A stretch of DNA of 64,000 bases, taken from Adiantum capillus-veneris. Lineage: Eukaryota > Streptophyta > Polypodiopsida > Polypodiales > Pteridaceae. Location of the stretch: the NCBI GenBank assembly GCA_014529385.2, contig CM043964.1, positions 107,900,587 to 107,964,586 of the forward strand, in the 5' to 3' direction. How positions within the stretch are numbered: the stretch's first letter is position 1; every line of letters starts with the position of its first letter. Shown piece by piece: positions 13,072-25,680 of this stretch. Position numbers and translations under genes: made by a program. The notes beneath the pieces were generated by a model. The model was not told the origin of the DNA, searched no databases, and was given only the letters and a program-made list of their open reading frames with translations.

Positions 13072-13764
13072 AGGCCTTCGCAAGGTGACCCATCTGTCGG
13101 CAAATGAAGCACTGGTTCGGGAGGCCCGAGTACTTCACACCTGTCTAAACCAACCCCCACTCACCCGAGGCAGAAGGATGACCTTCGGGAGCGTGTGGGT
13201 ATCTCTGACCAAAACTTGAACTGAGGGGATGCCAGCCGCCTTGGCAGCTACTGATGCTGCCGTACGAGGTGTCTCCAGGACAGTCCCGACGGCGGAGCCA
13301 ATCTTGGAAAGAAGTGGTAGGTACTCCCTCCGTAAACCTGGAAAGCAGACTGAGATGGGGATGTCTACCTCCTCTACTAGAACATCCGAAGTCGGGTCAA
13401 AACCATGTCGCCACTGTCGAAAGTGGGCGCGTGATGCTCGGATGGCCAGTGGACTCATAGCTATGACCTTGGAAGCCATCTCGGAGGTCTTGAACTCGAT
13501 CTGATAGTACCCCCGTCCGAGAATGTGGACATCCAAGATCTTGCCCACCTCTGCGAGAAGGCAGGCTTGGAGAAGGTCTCGCAGCTCTCCTCTGCTAGGT
13601 CGGGTGCCGAGAATCTTGCAGATGACCGAGGTCGCTTGCAATCGCTCTACCTCTGCGGCAAGGCTCGCTTGCTCTGTAGGCGAGAGAGCAAGTCGAATGG
13701 TGGGCTCAGCGGGGTCGGGCGAGGGGGCTTCTGGCGAGTCCCTCTGTGGCGAAGCAGCCTCCAT
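13072..13764 (-). pseudogene. LINE ORF1 N-terminus: DUF4283 domain plus degenerate zinc knuckle
   Basis: Minus-strand frame 13,764-13,135 encodes a protein starting MEAASPQRDSPEAPSP. It includes a DUF4283-like core with GRGYYQIEFKTSEMASKVI and the following FRQWRHGFDP. After a one-base frame change, 13,130-13,072 reads GLPNQCFICRQMGHLAKAYP. This is a CCHC zinc knuckle in which the last Cys is Tyr, so it cannot bind zinc normally. DUF4283 followed by a CCHC knuckle is the usual ORF1 architecture of plant L1-type LINEs, acting as nucleic-acid chaperone. Frameshift and knuckle loss show decay. Confidence 0.75.
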
Positions 13765-14166
13765 CTGTGTCTACTGCTGTGGCGTAAGAAAGGGACGACG
13801 GATGGCGCTGCAATTGGGCGTGTCAACACTGCTCCAAGGAATTGAAGCACTGCCGAAAGTGCCGAACTGCAAGGAGTAACCGAGGGAAGGACCCCAGCAG
13901 GCGGACGAACAGGCTGAGGCGGGGGGGGATTTTTCTTTTCTTTTTTATGGCGGGCTGTTGCAAGCGGGTATGTAGTGCACAAAAGGTGGGGTGAGCGGGC
14001 GGCGGCAACTGGCTGAGGGGTGGGGCAGCAGCAGGGGCTGAAGGCGGCGGACAAGGCAGCGCGAGGGGGGGCAGCGGGTTGAGGGCAGGCGGAGCAGCCA
14101 GCTGGAGGCCAGCAGCGACGGGCACGCTGAGGGGGGGTGGGGGGTGGGGGGCAGCGGGCACGCTGG

Positions 14167-14269
<103 letters not shown>

Positions 14270-14283
14270 CGGGCAGCGCTGGG

Positions 14284-14285
<2 letters not shown>

Positions 14286-14378
<93 letters not shown>
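14286..14378 (+). repeat. Poly-G tract of 93 bases
   Basis: Second uninterrupted G run, preceded by gcagcgggcagcgctgggtt, nearly the same lead-in as the first. The pair therefore looks like a duplicated unit. It ends 17 bases before the 3' splice site of exon 6, where a pyrimidine tract would be expected. Confidence 0.9.
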
Positions 14379-14379
<1 letters not shown>

Positions 14380-14395
14380 ACTTTGATACTGGCAG

Positions 14396-15130
14396 CTGTA
14401 GGATCGTTACCTGGTGTCACGTTAAACTTGCAAGGATTTAAGGTATGCTGAAAATTCCTAATTTGTATTTATTGCCACTTCTTTGAAGCAGTTGAGATGC
14501 TTATCGAAGATTTGTTTGGTAGATTCACAGCAAACCTAGCATTTTTGTGCTTGATACACCGGGGGTATTGGTTCCTAATATACGTGACCTGGATATGGGC
14601 CTAAAACTGGCTTTAACAGGTACTCTTTGCATGGCCTATGTGAGTGTTCTAATAGTAATGGAGAGCAAAGGTGTTGACTTTTTTGTCATTTTAGGGGCGA
14701 TTAAGGATTCAGTGGTCGGGGAAGAGAGACTTGGCCGTTATCTGCTGGCATTTTTAAACAGCCGCAAAGCACCTTTCAAGTGGCAGAAAAGCATAGAAGC
14801 AGCACGGGCCAGAGAAAGAGAAGAGAAAGAGAAGAAAGAGCAGGTGGAGAAAGCGAAACCCAAAACACTGTTGGAGCTTAAAAAGCAAGCATACCTTGCA
14901 GAGAAAAGGGCAAATAACCCAAAGCCAGAGAGAGTGTCTGATCACAATAAGGTGCAGTTCTTTATTTATACGTTGCAGAGGAATACAGCTCTTACACCTG
15001 TTTGTGTGTGTGTGTGTGTCGTGCGTGCGTGTTCCCTCTTGAGTATCAGGCTTGAGTTCTAGACTCGTCGGATAGACCTTTGAAATCTCTTGGGATTTTT
15101 AAATCTTCTCTTCTTCTTCCTCACTCTCCC

Positions 15131-15171
<41 letters not shown>

Positions 15172-15516
15172 AAAACAAAAAACAAAGCCTCTCTCACGTG
15201 TTCCAGATTATAGAAAGGTTATTTTTTAACTTGTCTAAACCTTCAGGATCACGTTGTGCTACTGGTACGTGAAGCTCTCTTAAACACATTGTCAAATTTT
15301 GATGGCGATCTTGAAGGCGAGAAGGATATGGAGGCTCTTGTAGATATACAAATGCATGAGTTGCGGAGAGCTCTGAAGATTTCCATAGAGCTAGGTGATA
15401 AAGGCTGGGAGTTTGTTGGCAAAAAACTCCTTAATCTATTTAGAGTAGGGCGATTGGGCAACTTTGCTCTGGATGTACTTCCTGAGGATGCTCAGAATCA
15501 AATTCAATGCGCTTAA
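14396..15516 (+). CDS. DAR GTPase 2 / SIN2-like (MTG1 family), 3' exons
   Basis: This is the continuation of the gene starting at 3,729. Exons read as 14,396-14,442, 14,523-14,619, 14,695-14,951 and 15,247-15,516 (TAA). All have GT-AG borders and consistent phases. The joined exons give 379 residues without any exon inside the 9.7-kb intron. G2 is VGSLPGVT (about 158-165) and G3 is DTPG (about 183-186). Next come the family segments MGLKLALTG and KDSVVGEERLGRYLLAFL. A strongly charged linker (REREEKEKKEQVEKAKPK, about 245-262) probably forms a helix. The tail ends KKLLNLFRVGRLGNFALDVLP, matching the conserved MTG1 C-terminus. The second exon overlaps the pseudogene copy at 1-775 in sequence. 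Family assignment is firm. Expression is untested, and the missing G1-G2 stretch leaves the transcript uncertain. Confidence 0.88.
15132..15174. repeat. C30A13 homopolymer pair in the last GTPase intron
   Basis: Counterpart of the C27A8 pair at 409-443. It is followed by a short AAAC stretch absent from the other copy. Confidence 0.9.
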
Positions 15517-15794
15517 AAGTTATAAAAGCTTGGAAGCTGCAGATTGCTTAATTGGGTCATCAAGTATATCATGCTTCCCATTTGGGAATAGCTCGAACAC
15601 CAGAGTGTTTGTCAGCTTTGAGCGGCTCACATGGATGCTTCGGACAAAGAAGTTTTGGATGTGTGATGGTCTTTTTTACAGGTTTGGAATGTATGAGGAC
15701 TTTGTAAATATAATCAGTATGCGCCAGAGCCAAAGTTAGTTTTTGAAGGGTATGCCATTTTTGGATGCATGCCTATGATTCGAGTGACCAATGG

Positions 15795-15802
<8 letters not shown>

Positions 15803-15849
<47 letters not shown>
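15803..15849. repeat. (CT)n microsatellite at the insertion edge
   Basis: About 23 CT units at the exact point where the two duplicated flanks diverge. Confidence 0.9.
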
Positions 15850-15852
<3 letters not shown>

Positions 15853-16765
15853 TCCACTGCAAAAAGACATTGATCTTTTTATTCAATGGTTTTGTCTGAT
15901 AGGCCAGATACAAACACGAACAGACAATATGCTTCTCCTGAGGTCACTCCTTGCAGTCATACAGAAATTTATCTCTGTTAATAAATAAGTACTACACGCT
16001 TGTATGAACAATGTAACCCTAGGGTGTGAACCTCACTTTGGTAAGATTTCACGTACATCTAGTCTAGAAGTTGTGATGCCGTTTTGCAAACCTGCCGATG
16101 AATGGCGTGTGCAAATCATGATGGCGAAGGTGCTCAACCCCCCAAATTTCTCTACCATTCTGCCCAAAGACGGTCCACTCACTGAGAAGGATCAATCCCT
16201 CTCCTACGATTTAAGGTGAGCAACTCATTGCTCAGTGGTGTGCACTGAATGGCTTCATGTTTCTATAGTATATTTTGATGATGAATGCTGGGCTTTGCGC
16301 CGTGGGATTCTGACTAACAGCATTTCATGAAGATAAATCGCACCATTTGTTGATTTTAGGGAAGGTAGTTTCTATAAGCTCATTAAAGTAAGGCTGGCGT
16401 GCTGGACCTACACTCAGGGCTGCCAGATATCATTGATGCTAGTATCATGTGATTATCTTTTGGCACAAAACTCTTGTTATCAACCACTGAAGATAGCGCA
16501 AAACTCTTGTTATCAACCCCTGAAGATAGATATGACCGGTCCACATCTCAAATCTGAATATCTACTTTATTATGAAAGACAAATCAAATGCAAACAAGTT
16601 CACTTGTGGGTCTGAGTAATTTTTTCATCTGAATATTTGTTGCTTGACCACAACTTACTTATTTTCATAAAAATACCTAAGCTATTATGTGGTTTGAGGG
16701 AACATACTGAGAAAAAATGTGCTTCTGAGATTTACTGATTTTGTCACCATAAAGCTTGATATGTT

Positions 16766-16934
16766 GTGGAATTGCTGTCAAATGATAGCTTGGGATTCGA
16801 ATGGAGTTCCTTCAAATCAGATCAGTTAAATAATGTACTGACACTCTTATCTGATTCTTATCAACCTGATGTTGAAAGCTTTCAATTTGTGTTTTTTAAT
16901 GGTTGGAAACTACAAGCTTTATATGGACCGGAGG
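16766..16934 (+). other. Possible exon of an unidentified gene
   Basis: The frame beginning MELLSNDSLGFEWSS runs to ALYGPE, followed by GT (gtatgg) at about 16,934. Its amino-acid composition is protein-like rather than repetitive (for example QFVFFNGWKLQALYGPE), and it lies in the 1.8-kb segment unique to the second flank. A second such frame is 16,004-16,216, ending in YDLR before gtgagc. I do not recognise the protein. Both could be exons of a captured gene fragment or chance frames. Confidence 0.25.
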
Positions 16935-19900
16935 TATGGAGACTTTCCTGTTACTTGCTTTTGGCATCTGCCTTGATGCCTTATAAGCACATACAATTTC
17001 CCTATTGTGAAGGGACTTTTTAATGCTCTAACAAGGGTATACTTCATACAAATAGTTAGAAAATAGTACCCTCGATGGCTAATTTAGATGCATTACAGGC
17101 TGGCTAGAAGGATAGTCACTATTCAGATACCTTGTCCAAAGGATGATGGGACCCTTCTAACACTTATTTCATTAGAGGAATTTTATAAATAAAATGCTAC
17201 TAAGAGCCGAGTCCCGCCATGCCTTAGTGGGATTAGTGGTATTTTCTAAAATTTGTAAAGTTGTGGTCACACAAAGTGAATTTGATTTTAAGGGTATCAA
17301 AAGGACAAACTCCTTAAAACTCGTAATATCCATAATACTCTCTTTTTTCTTTGTATTATGAGCTTCCCTTTGATACTAAGGAATGAGAATTCAAAATGAA
17401 AGATACTTTTCCTTCTTTGTAGCTCGAGGTTCCTTCTTCCCTTCAATTTAGTTAAAATATTTTCCTACCTTTTAGCTACAAGATCTTCTTTTTCACAAAT
17501 TCAGCTCCCATGCAGCCAACTTTATTTTCTTGAACTTCGTCCCCGACATCTACCCAGATTCTCGCCTTCCCAAGTATTTTCAAGAATCGTAGGGACATAC
17601 TTAGTGTGACCAACTAATTCCAAAGTTAAGACTAATTTCTCTTAATACTTTAGTGGGTAGGGGGACTTGGCTCTAAATACGAGGATTGTTTCTCGGTAAC
17701 ATAATTGGAGTTGGTTCTAAAAGGAGGTTTTTTTGGAATTGTGGGGGAATTGTTCGCACGAATTATGGAATTTTTTTTGCAAAAGCGGCTCAGTCTGGTC
17801 GTTCTCTTGGTTGTATCAATCCTTGTTACTTGGTAAGCCTAAGGAGTTTTTCCCAAACGAGGCCCATACAATGAGCCACCACCTTAGGTGAGCTACGTTA
17901 TTAAAAGTAAAGGGACGTGCTGCATACAAGGGGGGGTGCCGATGACCAGGAGGAGAATAAGGTCAGCGAGCAGCACGCTGAGGATGAGATAGAGGAGTCG
18001 GTTGTCAGAGCAAGTGGAGGCGGCCTCAACAGATAAAGCAAGATGTGATGAGCAAAATCGACAAGTAGTTACCTGGAGTTTGTAGGCGAATAGCATTGGC
18101 AAGGGTGGACAGACGAGAACAAAGGACAGAGAGCAGCCTGGAGAGGTCGATGCCATCTGCAAGCAAATTAACAGATTTTGGAATGTTATTTCTTTGTGTA
18201 AAGTTTGTCTTTACTCTTTGGTTCAATTTGTATATGAATGTTCTTGTTCATGGTAGGAAATTGACACTGTGGCTACCAACAGGCTCGTCGTCAACTTCTT
18301 TCTTATATGTGTCATGTTTTCATGTCTCGAGTTTCTTTCTGCTGGTGGTTAGTAGTGTTTCCATGCAGAGTTTTGCTTGTGGTTTCTTTTCATGGAAGTC
18401 CTAAGTGGTTCTATGTAGAGTTTTATATGGAAGCTTTCGTGTTTTGATTTTTCTGCTAGTATGAGCACGACGGGAGGGATTCAATGGCTCCCGGTGATTG
18501 CAGGAGCTGGATTCCAATTGCTGGGGACAGCAAGCCTGCGGCCTTAGAAGGTGCACAATGCGCCACTCCATGCTCCTGCACAAATCTGGCTCGCTGTTCG
18601 GATTCATTTCATGTGCTCATTGCGTGAGACGCGAGCTCTCAGGGATTGTGCTTCCTTTTTCTTGGGAGAAGCCCATATGCATTTTATGAGTATAGATGGA
18701 GCGGGAGGGATGCGCATTTATCTTGTAGACTATTTTGGTGAAGCTCGTGTGCCTTGAGTCTTTCATGGGCGAATCTGTTTCTTTTCTTGAATCTGGTCAT
18801 CCACCTGCTTGTTGTCTCGGTGTGTGGGTGGACCTCTGTTGGTGGGTTAAGCTTTAGATTTTATGATGCAACTTGTTGAGATCTTTTTGGGTTACTCGCT
18901 CTGGCTTTGTGTATAGAGATATGAAAAGCAAGATTTTTTGGTCAGAATTAGGGGTGGGGCTGTGTGCACTGTGCACTGTGCAAGTAAAAGAGAGGAAAGT
19001 GAAGCCATCAATGCATTGTTGACGCCTTGCTTTGTCTCTGTAATTGCTGTTTGTTCGTTTGTTTGTTGGCTTGGCTTGGTGGGAAATTCTACTGTTGTTG
19101 GTTAGACTATGTGAAGATGTATCAACTATTGTTTCCTTTGACAAATGGTCGTTGAATCGACCAAGTTTGTCGTCATAGGAATAATGATAGGGTTCTATTT
19201 CTTAGGCCGCTGTGAGGTAGGTAGACTCTTTCTTGCCCATCTGTAGCTATTTCTACCTGTAGAAGGTTTTGTGCGTGTGAGAAACTGTCGAGAAGTGACT
19301 CGTACAACAGTTTTACCAGACTCTAGCTAAATGCGAAACTAACAGAAGAAGACGATGTAAATGCTCGAGAAAGAATGAGTAAAATTGTCTCGGTTTTCAT
19401 CTTCAATAAGTATATGGAGAGCTTCGGCAATTGCAAGCAGGATCTTTGTAAAAAAAAACCAAATGATCTATAACTTTGTAGGGAACTCTCACTCCCTTGA
19501 TCATTGGCAGCAACTTCTCCATGATTATTTTGGTTTGTTTTAAAATTCTTGTCACAAAGCATGCGCACGTGTCCAATTGAGAGCTAGACATGAAAGAGCT
19601 GCAGTACTCATCAGATCTAGCGTAATCAGCCCAGACTTGGGTGCAGCTCTAGAAATCTAGCTTTTGACCCATCACAAAGGCTGAGCCTAAATGAATAGGT
19701 GCAACCGAAAACGTTGTAAAAACACCATTTAACTAGAAATGATCTGAAAGAAAGCAACTTACTACCACATTGTAAGCAATCCTCCTAACGCTAGAGCCTC
19801 TATATTGAGACAAAGAAGTCCCTTGCAAGCCGCACGCTTGTGCTTTTAAGGAGGGCAAATAGCAAGTTTTGATCTCGTCATCTCACAACAAGATCTTAAC

Positions 19901-21357
19901 AACGATACTTTCCTCTTGATTGTGCTAAGGTGAATATGAGCTTGATGTTATTCGCGCTCAGGCTAGAGGGGCATAAAGAGAGGTGTAGATTGAAAGGAAA
20001 GGCCCACAATTAGATGTCTTCAGGCACCTTGCATGTCGGTAAGGAAAAGAGTACCATTATGTCCTGTTGCCTCCATAGCTATGTGAAATATACCTGACCA
20101 CAATGTTACAGTAATGCCTTGAAAAAAGGCCTCCCTTAAAGTTGTAATGTTGTTATATGAGTGTGCTTTACACTGTGTGAATTGAATGTACATACATGCA
20201 ATACCTCAAGCAGACTCAAATAGTGAATGTCACCATGGTGACTTTTGAAGACAAGACAATTTCGAAGTTGTTTTGATGCATGCTTAGATTCTTTTGGACG
20301 CTAAGGGGTAGATCTGGGGCTGATATGTACTCCCGATGTCAGAGAAATGAAGGGTTGAAAACACAAATCTTAACGATATCGACGGTGGGTGGTAACAAAA
20401 GCACTTGATGCTAGCGAGGGAGTGGTCGAAGAGAGGCTTGGTGGATTGCCAAATTACGAGGCCACAAAGAAGAGATCGTCAAAGTAGATCTAAGCCGGTT
20501 TTCAATTTTGGAAAGACTGAAATTTGTTAAGGCTACTGTAGAATTGGTCTTCTGTGCCACATAAAAGTCTTTGCCATGCTAGTTAAAAATCTATGAAGGC
20601 ACTCAGTATGCGTTGTTACATTCGAGATGCCTTCATCTTACAAAAACGCAGCCAAGCCTTCATTCGCTTCCTCGCTGTAAATCAACAACAAACCTCGGTC
20701 TCTAGATCACTGGAAAAACACAGATACGACAGACAAAAAAAATAGCAGAGATCTATCAACAATTTCATGTCGTCTTCTAGATCCACTAGGCGTTGACAAG
20801 CGTACATTGAGATACCATGTTAAAATACATCGGCAAAGTGTTCCTCTCCTGCTTTTGTCTTTCTTCTGTGGATAGCTTTTCAGTAAGGGGCTCTGAGTGT
20901 CTTTTGGATCTGACTCCATAGTCGGTCCTTTAGATGTGACAAGCTTCTTCCAGACCAAATCAATGATTTCCTTTGAAGTCACCAAGACATAACATAAAAC
21001 AATGTACACTGGAGTCAAGTGCCTCATGAATATGATAGTCATAGCCTTGAAAGAGATCAACTTTTTTGCTTGAAGAACCGTTCTTTCGTCTTCTCAATGT
21101 GGTTTTGTATGGATGCTCATTGTGATGGATCTATGTTATGCAATTGGAAATGTAAGCAAATTCTCTCTATGGGCGTTTTCCTGTTGTGGATCTCTTCAAG
21201 TGGATTTAAGATATATCAAGCATTGGTGTCAACTGCAATAGAATTGAAATAATGAAGATCTAGATTTCACACTTCCACAGATGTATGCTTCATTTCTTGC
21301 ATTAATGATTGCTTTTAACATGAACGGTGGTTCCTCTTGCTTTCCTTGGAGATGAGG

Positions 21358-21360
<3 letters not shown>

Positions 21361-21436
<76 letters not shown>
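21361..21436. repeat. (GA)n microsatellite
   Basis: About 37 GA units inserted in the second unit of the diverged array. Confidence 0.95.
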
Positions 21437-21437
<1 letters not shown>

Positions 21438-23411
21438 CTGAACCAACCCTCTCAAGGGCCTCTCGCACCATTGCCAACATAGTATTTGTTTCAGACAGTG
21501 TGAATGGAATGTAATTACATGCAATACCTTGAGTTGAGACTCTACTGACTCCTATGTACCTTTGGATTCTTTTGGACACCAGGAGGTAGATCTAGGGCTT
21601 ATCTGCACTCCCCATGTTAGAGAAATGAAGGACTGAATTGGAAATCTTGACAATGTCGACGATGGATAGTGATGAGAGCAGGAGCGAGGGAATGGTCAAA
21701 CAGAGGCTTAGTGGGCTGCTGAAGTACCAGACTACAAAAAAGAGAAAATAAAGGGAGATCTAAGCCAGTCTTGAGTGATCGAAAGGGTTGAAACTTGAAA
21801 ATTGTGAGGTTGACCCCATGTATAGACTAGCATTAGGGCTAACTTGTTGGCGTGGAACAGAAAAACTAGGGTTAATCTGGCCTACAAATTCTAGGATTGA
21901 TTTGGATGCAAAAAATGTTGGTAGACTGCAAGTTCTGCAAAAATGATGCAAAAGATTTGATGCCGGTGCTCCCAAATCATCTGCATGGAAATGCTAGCTT
22001 CTCAACTTGGCCTTTCGAGGCGTGCTATAAATTCTCTATTTCAGCCATGTTCGGGTTTCAAGGCAAAATCTCACTCTTTTTTGGCCATTGCAATGTCTCG
22101 TCTTGTTACAGCCCTGAGACACTGCCTTTCTCTAAGCAGTGCAAGCAAACATGCTTCCTCCCAACTTTTCGTACCTGATCAAGAAAGTAACCGCTATTAA
22201 GATGTCTGTCACAAGACGTGCGCACATGTCCAATTGACAGCTAGATTATGCAATTTTTGTAGGACCCAATGTAATCAGCCTACGCTTAGGTGCAACTCCA
22301 GAAATCTAGCTTTCCACTAGCACAAAGGTTGACCCTAGATGAATAGATGCAACCGAAAACGTTTCAAAGACACCATATAACTAGATATGGTCTAAAAGAC
22401 AACAGCTTACTAACACATCGTAAGCAGTCCTCCTAACAAGTTGGCACCCCTATAATGAGACAAATAAGTCCCTCGCAAGCTGCATGCTTGTTCTTTCACG
22501 GATGGTAAATAGCAAGTTTTGTTTGTCGTCATCTCACAACAAGAGTGAGAAGATGACCTTTACAATGCTACTTTTCTTCCTGATTGTGCCAAGGTGAATA
22601 TGAGCTTGATGTTATTAGTGCTCATGCTTGAGGGACGTAAAAAAAAGGTGCAGATTGAAAGGAAAGGCCCAATAGTTAGATGTCTTCAGGCATGGCATGT
22701 AAAAGAGTACCATTACATTATGTTGCTTCCATAGCTATATAATATATATCTAACCCCAATGTACAGTAATGCCTTCAAAAAAGGCCTCTCTTAAAGCTGT
22801 ATTGTTGTTTGTATGAGTGTGCTTTACGTTGTGTAAATGAAATGTACATACATACAACACCTCAAGTAGACTCAAATAGTGAATGTTGCCACCACGACTT
22901 CTGAAGACAAGACAAGTTGGGGGCTGTTTTGATGCATGTTAAGATTCTTTTAGACACTAAGAGGTAGATCTAGGGCTGATCAATACTCCCAATGCCAGAG
23001 AAATGAAGGGTTGAAAACGCATCTCTTGCCAATATCGATGGTGGACATTAACAAAAGCACTTGATGCCAGTGAGGGAGTTGCTGAGAGAGGCTCGATGGG
23101 CTGCCAAATTACCAGGCTACAAAGATGAGATTGTGAAAGAAGATCTAAGCTGGTTTTTGATTATGGAAAGCACTGAAATTTGTTAAGACTGCTTTAGTAT
23201 CGATCTTTTGTGCCAAAGAAAATACTTTGAGAGGCCGGCTAAAAATCTATGAAGACACTTAGTATGAGCTGTTACACTCAAGATGCCTTTAGCTTACAAA
23301 AATGCAGCCAAGACTTCATTCGTTTCCTTGTTGAAAATAAACAACAAATCTCAGTCTCTAGATCACTGGAAAACGCAGATACATTAGACGAGAAAAAAGT
23401 AGAGCTCTATT

Positions 23412-23445
23412 CTAAACCCTAATCCCTAAACCCTAAATCCTAAAC
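23412..23445. repeat. Interstitial telomere-type block (CCCTAAA)n
   Basis: Reads as imperfect tandem ccctaaa / ccctaat / tcctaaa units, the plant telomere repeat, about 34 bases long. It sits exactly where one unit of the diverged array ends and the next begins. The block is short and imperfect, so it is not a telomere. Confidence 0.75.
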
Positions 23446-23986
23446 TTGGCCTTTCGAGGCATGCTATGAACTCGCTATTTTAGCCGTGTTCAAGTTTCAA
23501 GGCACAAAATCTCACTGTTTTTTTGCCATTGCAACGTCTCGTCTTGTTGCAGCCCTGACACATTGCCTTTCTCTAAGTAGCGCAAACAAACATGCTTCGA
23601 AACTTGCTTCCTCCCAACTTTTCGTATCTGCTGAAGCAACTAAATGCCGTTTCACGAACTCCAGATTTGCACGTCTCGTATAACCACAAGGTCTCCGAGT
23701 CACCCACCACATGGCTGGCGTATTTCTCACGCTGTGAGACTCACCAGCAATTGCGAATTCGTTGTGCTTTGCATTGTGTAAATGGAATGTACATACACAT
23801 AATACCTCAAGTAGATTCAAACGATGAATGTCGCCACAATGACTTCTGAAGACAAGCCAGGTTTGGGGCTGTTTTGATGCATCTTCAAATTCTTTCGGAC
23901 TTATGGGGTGGATCTCGGGCTGATGTGCACTCCCAATGTCAGAGAAACGAGGGATCGAAAATGCAAATCTCGATGATATTGATGAT

Positions 23987-24440
23987 GAAAAGAATTTTGC
24001 AGAATCGGACGGCGAGAGCCACCGAAATCGATGTGGTCTACAAATTTGCAGTAGAATTTTTTTTCAAATTCTGCACAGATGTTGAGTTATCGTTCTCAAA
24101 CGGCGTACATGTCTGAAAAGCAACTTTATCTTTTTGCTTTTGATTTTTCTCCTAATTGAAAACGATTTTGCAAAAATGGTTCGTTTGAGCCACTGGAATC
24201 AATGTGGTCTACAACATTATAAAAGAAATTTTCTCTAAACTCTGAAGCGATTTTCGATTATCCTTCTCAGACTGCATACATGTCTGAAAAGCAAGTTTCA
24301 CTTTTTTCTTTTGATTTTTCTCCTAATTGAAAACGATTTTATAGAAACGGCCCATGAGAGCCACTGGAATCGATGTGGTCTACAGCTTTGCAGAAGAAAC
24401 TTTCTGTAAACTCTGCACGATCAATTTATATTTTTCTCTT
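23987..24440. repeat. 171-bp tandem repeat, about 2.7 units
   Basis: Units start near 23,987, 24,160 and 24,331. Each has gaaaacgatttt, then gagccactggaatc, atgtggtctaca, catgtctgaaaagcaa and ttttgatttttctcctaatt. The last unit is cut at about 24,440. The length is typical of plant satellite monomers, but there are too few units to call it a satellite. Confidence 0.75.
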
Positions 24441-24784
24441 CATCAATCATATATTTGTTACCGACGTAACTTTCCTGTAGAAGACAGTTACAAATTGAAT
24501 CAGTGTTATAGATATAACTTCTCAAAATTCTATACTATTTCAAGCTCTCTAATACGTTCTGAGACATTTACTGATGATTTATTCTTGGATACCTATATTT
24601 CCAGATATCAAATGTCTATAGATCTGTTCATGGATATCTGTTATGAATATCATTCCGATTCAGTCGAGCCGTTGATGATCGTCCAAATTGCGTCGAGCTA
24701 CTGATGGTACATGATCTTTTGTTATATGATATATTCGTTCATTGATTTTGGTATAATTATTCTTCTAGAGATATAGTTTATGTC

Positions 24785-25190
24785 GTTTTATTGATAATCT
24801 CTCGTTGATACCATGATGATGTTTTGGTAGTACTTTGGTCATGGTCATTTTCGTTGATACCATGATGATATTTCATTCATACCATGATTATTCTCGGTGA
24901 TATTATGATGTTGTTTCGTTGATACCATGGTTATTCTTGGTGATACCATGATGTTGTTTCGTTGATACCATGGTTATTCTCGGTGATACCATGATGTTGT
25001 TTCATTAATACAATGATTATTCTCGGTGATACCATGATGTTGTTTCGTTGATACCATGGTTATTCTTCTCGGTGATACCATGATGTTGTTTTGTTGATAC
25101 AATGATTATTCACGGTGATACCATGCTGCTTTTCGTTGATACCATGATGATTTATTCATTTTTATTGATACAATGATGATGTTTTGTTAA
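24785..25190. repeat. 43-bp minisatellite with a 21-bp sub-repeat
   Basis: Core gataccatgatgttgttt alternating with gataccatggttattctc. Clear 43-base units start near 24,914, 24,957, 25,000, 25,043 and 25,089, with looser units on both sides. It recurs without spacers, so it is not CRISPR-like. Confidence 0.85.
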
Positions 25191-25680
25191 TACTTTGATG
25201 TTATTAATTGATATCACTACGTTGATAAATGTCATTTTATGTAGTATATACACATATCATTTGCATCACGTAATCACGCATCTTGTACTTTTACATTCAT
25301 ACTTTATGTACACATATGTTGTCGTGCGTATATATGTTGTCAAAAGAGTGGCATCGCGAACCCCCTCTTATGGCATTGTAAACGTGATTATTTCACTAAC
25401 AATGCTAAAAAAAATTCATGACTATGTTTTTTGAGTCTATGATCTATGTAGGATTGATCAAAGAATTGATTTCATGAAGACAATCTTGGTGACAATAAAA
25501 GATTTATGAAAACATGTTTGGTGATTCCATACTGATGACAACGTGAAGACTTGTTTGGTGATGCCATATTGATGACAAGCTACATAGCAGATTCACGGAG
25601 ACACTTCTGATTACGATCTAATCAATAGTCTCTACACCTCTTTATTGAACCTTTACATTCATTATTGTATTTGATAGGAT

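Larger units (their letters stand above)
10690..13764 (-). mobile_element. 3'-truncated L1-type LINE inside the GTPase intron
   Basis: ORF1 pieces (13,764-11,924) and the endonuclease (11,880-10,784) lie in the right order on the minus strand, but reverse transcriptase, RNase H and a poly-A tail are all missing. LINE copies are normally 5'-truncated, so losing the 3' half is the wrong way round for ordinary insertion and suggests a later deletion. A 21-bp direct repeat (cctctgtaatgaagcaatgc type) sits near the broken end at 10,853-10,895. Confidence 0.8.
15517..19885. repeat. Duplicated downstream flank, copy 2, with a 1.8-kb insertion
   Basis: 15,517-15,800 and 17,640-19,885 match 776-1,070 and 1,071-3,326. 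The intervening 15,803-17,630 is unique to this copy. It begins with a (CT)n tract (15,803-15,849), and copy 1 still has a short ctctctctc at the junction. Either copy 2 gained the segment or copy 1 lost it. No complete gene is visible here. Confidence 0.8.
19580..24000. repeat. Diverged tandem array, about four copies of a 1-1.3 kb unit
   Basis: A block reading approximately ttcttttggac..taaggggtagatct, then ctgatatgtactccc, then gagaaatgaagg occurs near 20,290, 21,565, 22,945 and 23,890. A linked block, aatgtacatacatgcaatacctcaag, occurs near 20,187, 21,508, 22,840 and 23,785. The segment 19,580-20,700 aligns with 22,200-23,400 over its whole length, and 22,000-22,190 aligns with 23,440-23,640. 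Copies are well diverged with indels. No transposase or other coding motif is visible, so the nature of the unit is unknown. Confidence 0.7.

Noticed and set aside
23412-23445. Chromosome end
   Set aside because: Only about five imperfect telomere-type units, inside other repeats.
24785-25190. CRISPR-like array
   Set aside because: Units are contiguous with no unique spacers, and the genome is a plant nucleus. It is a minisatellite.
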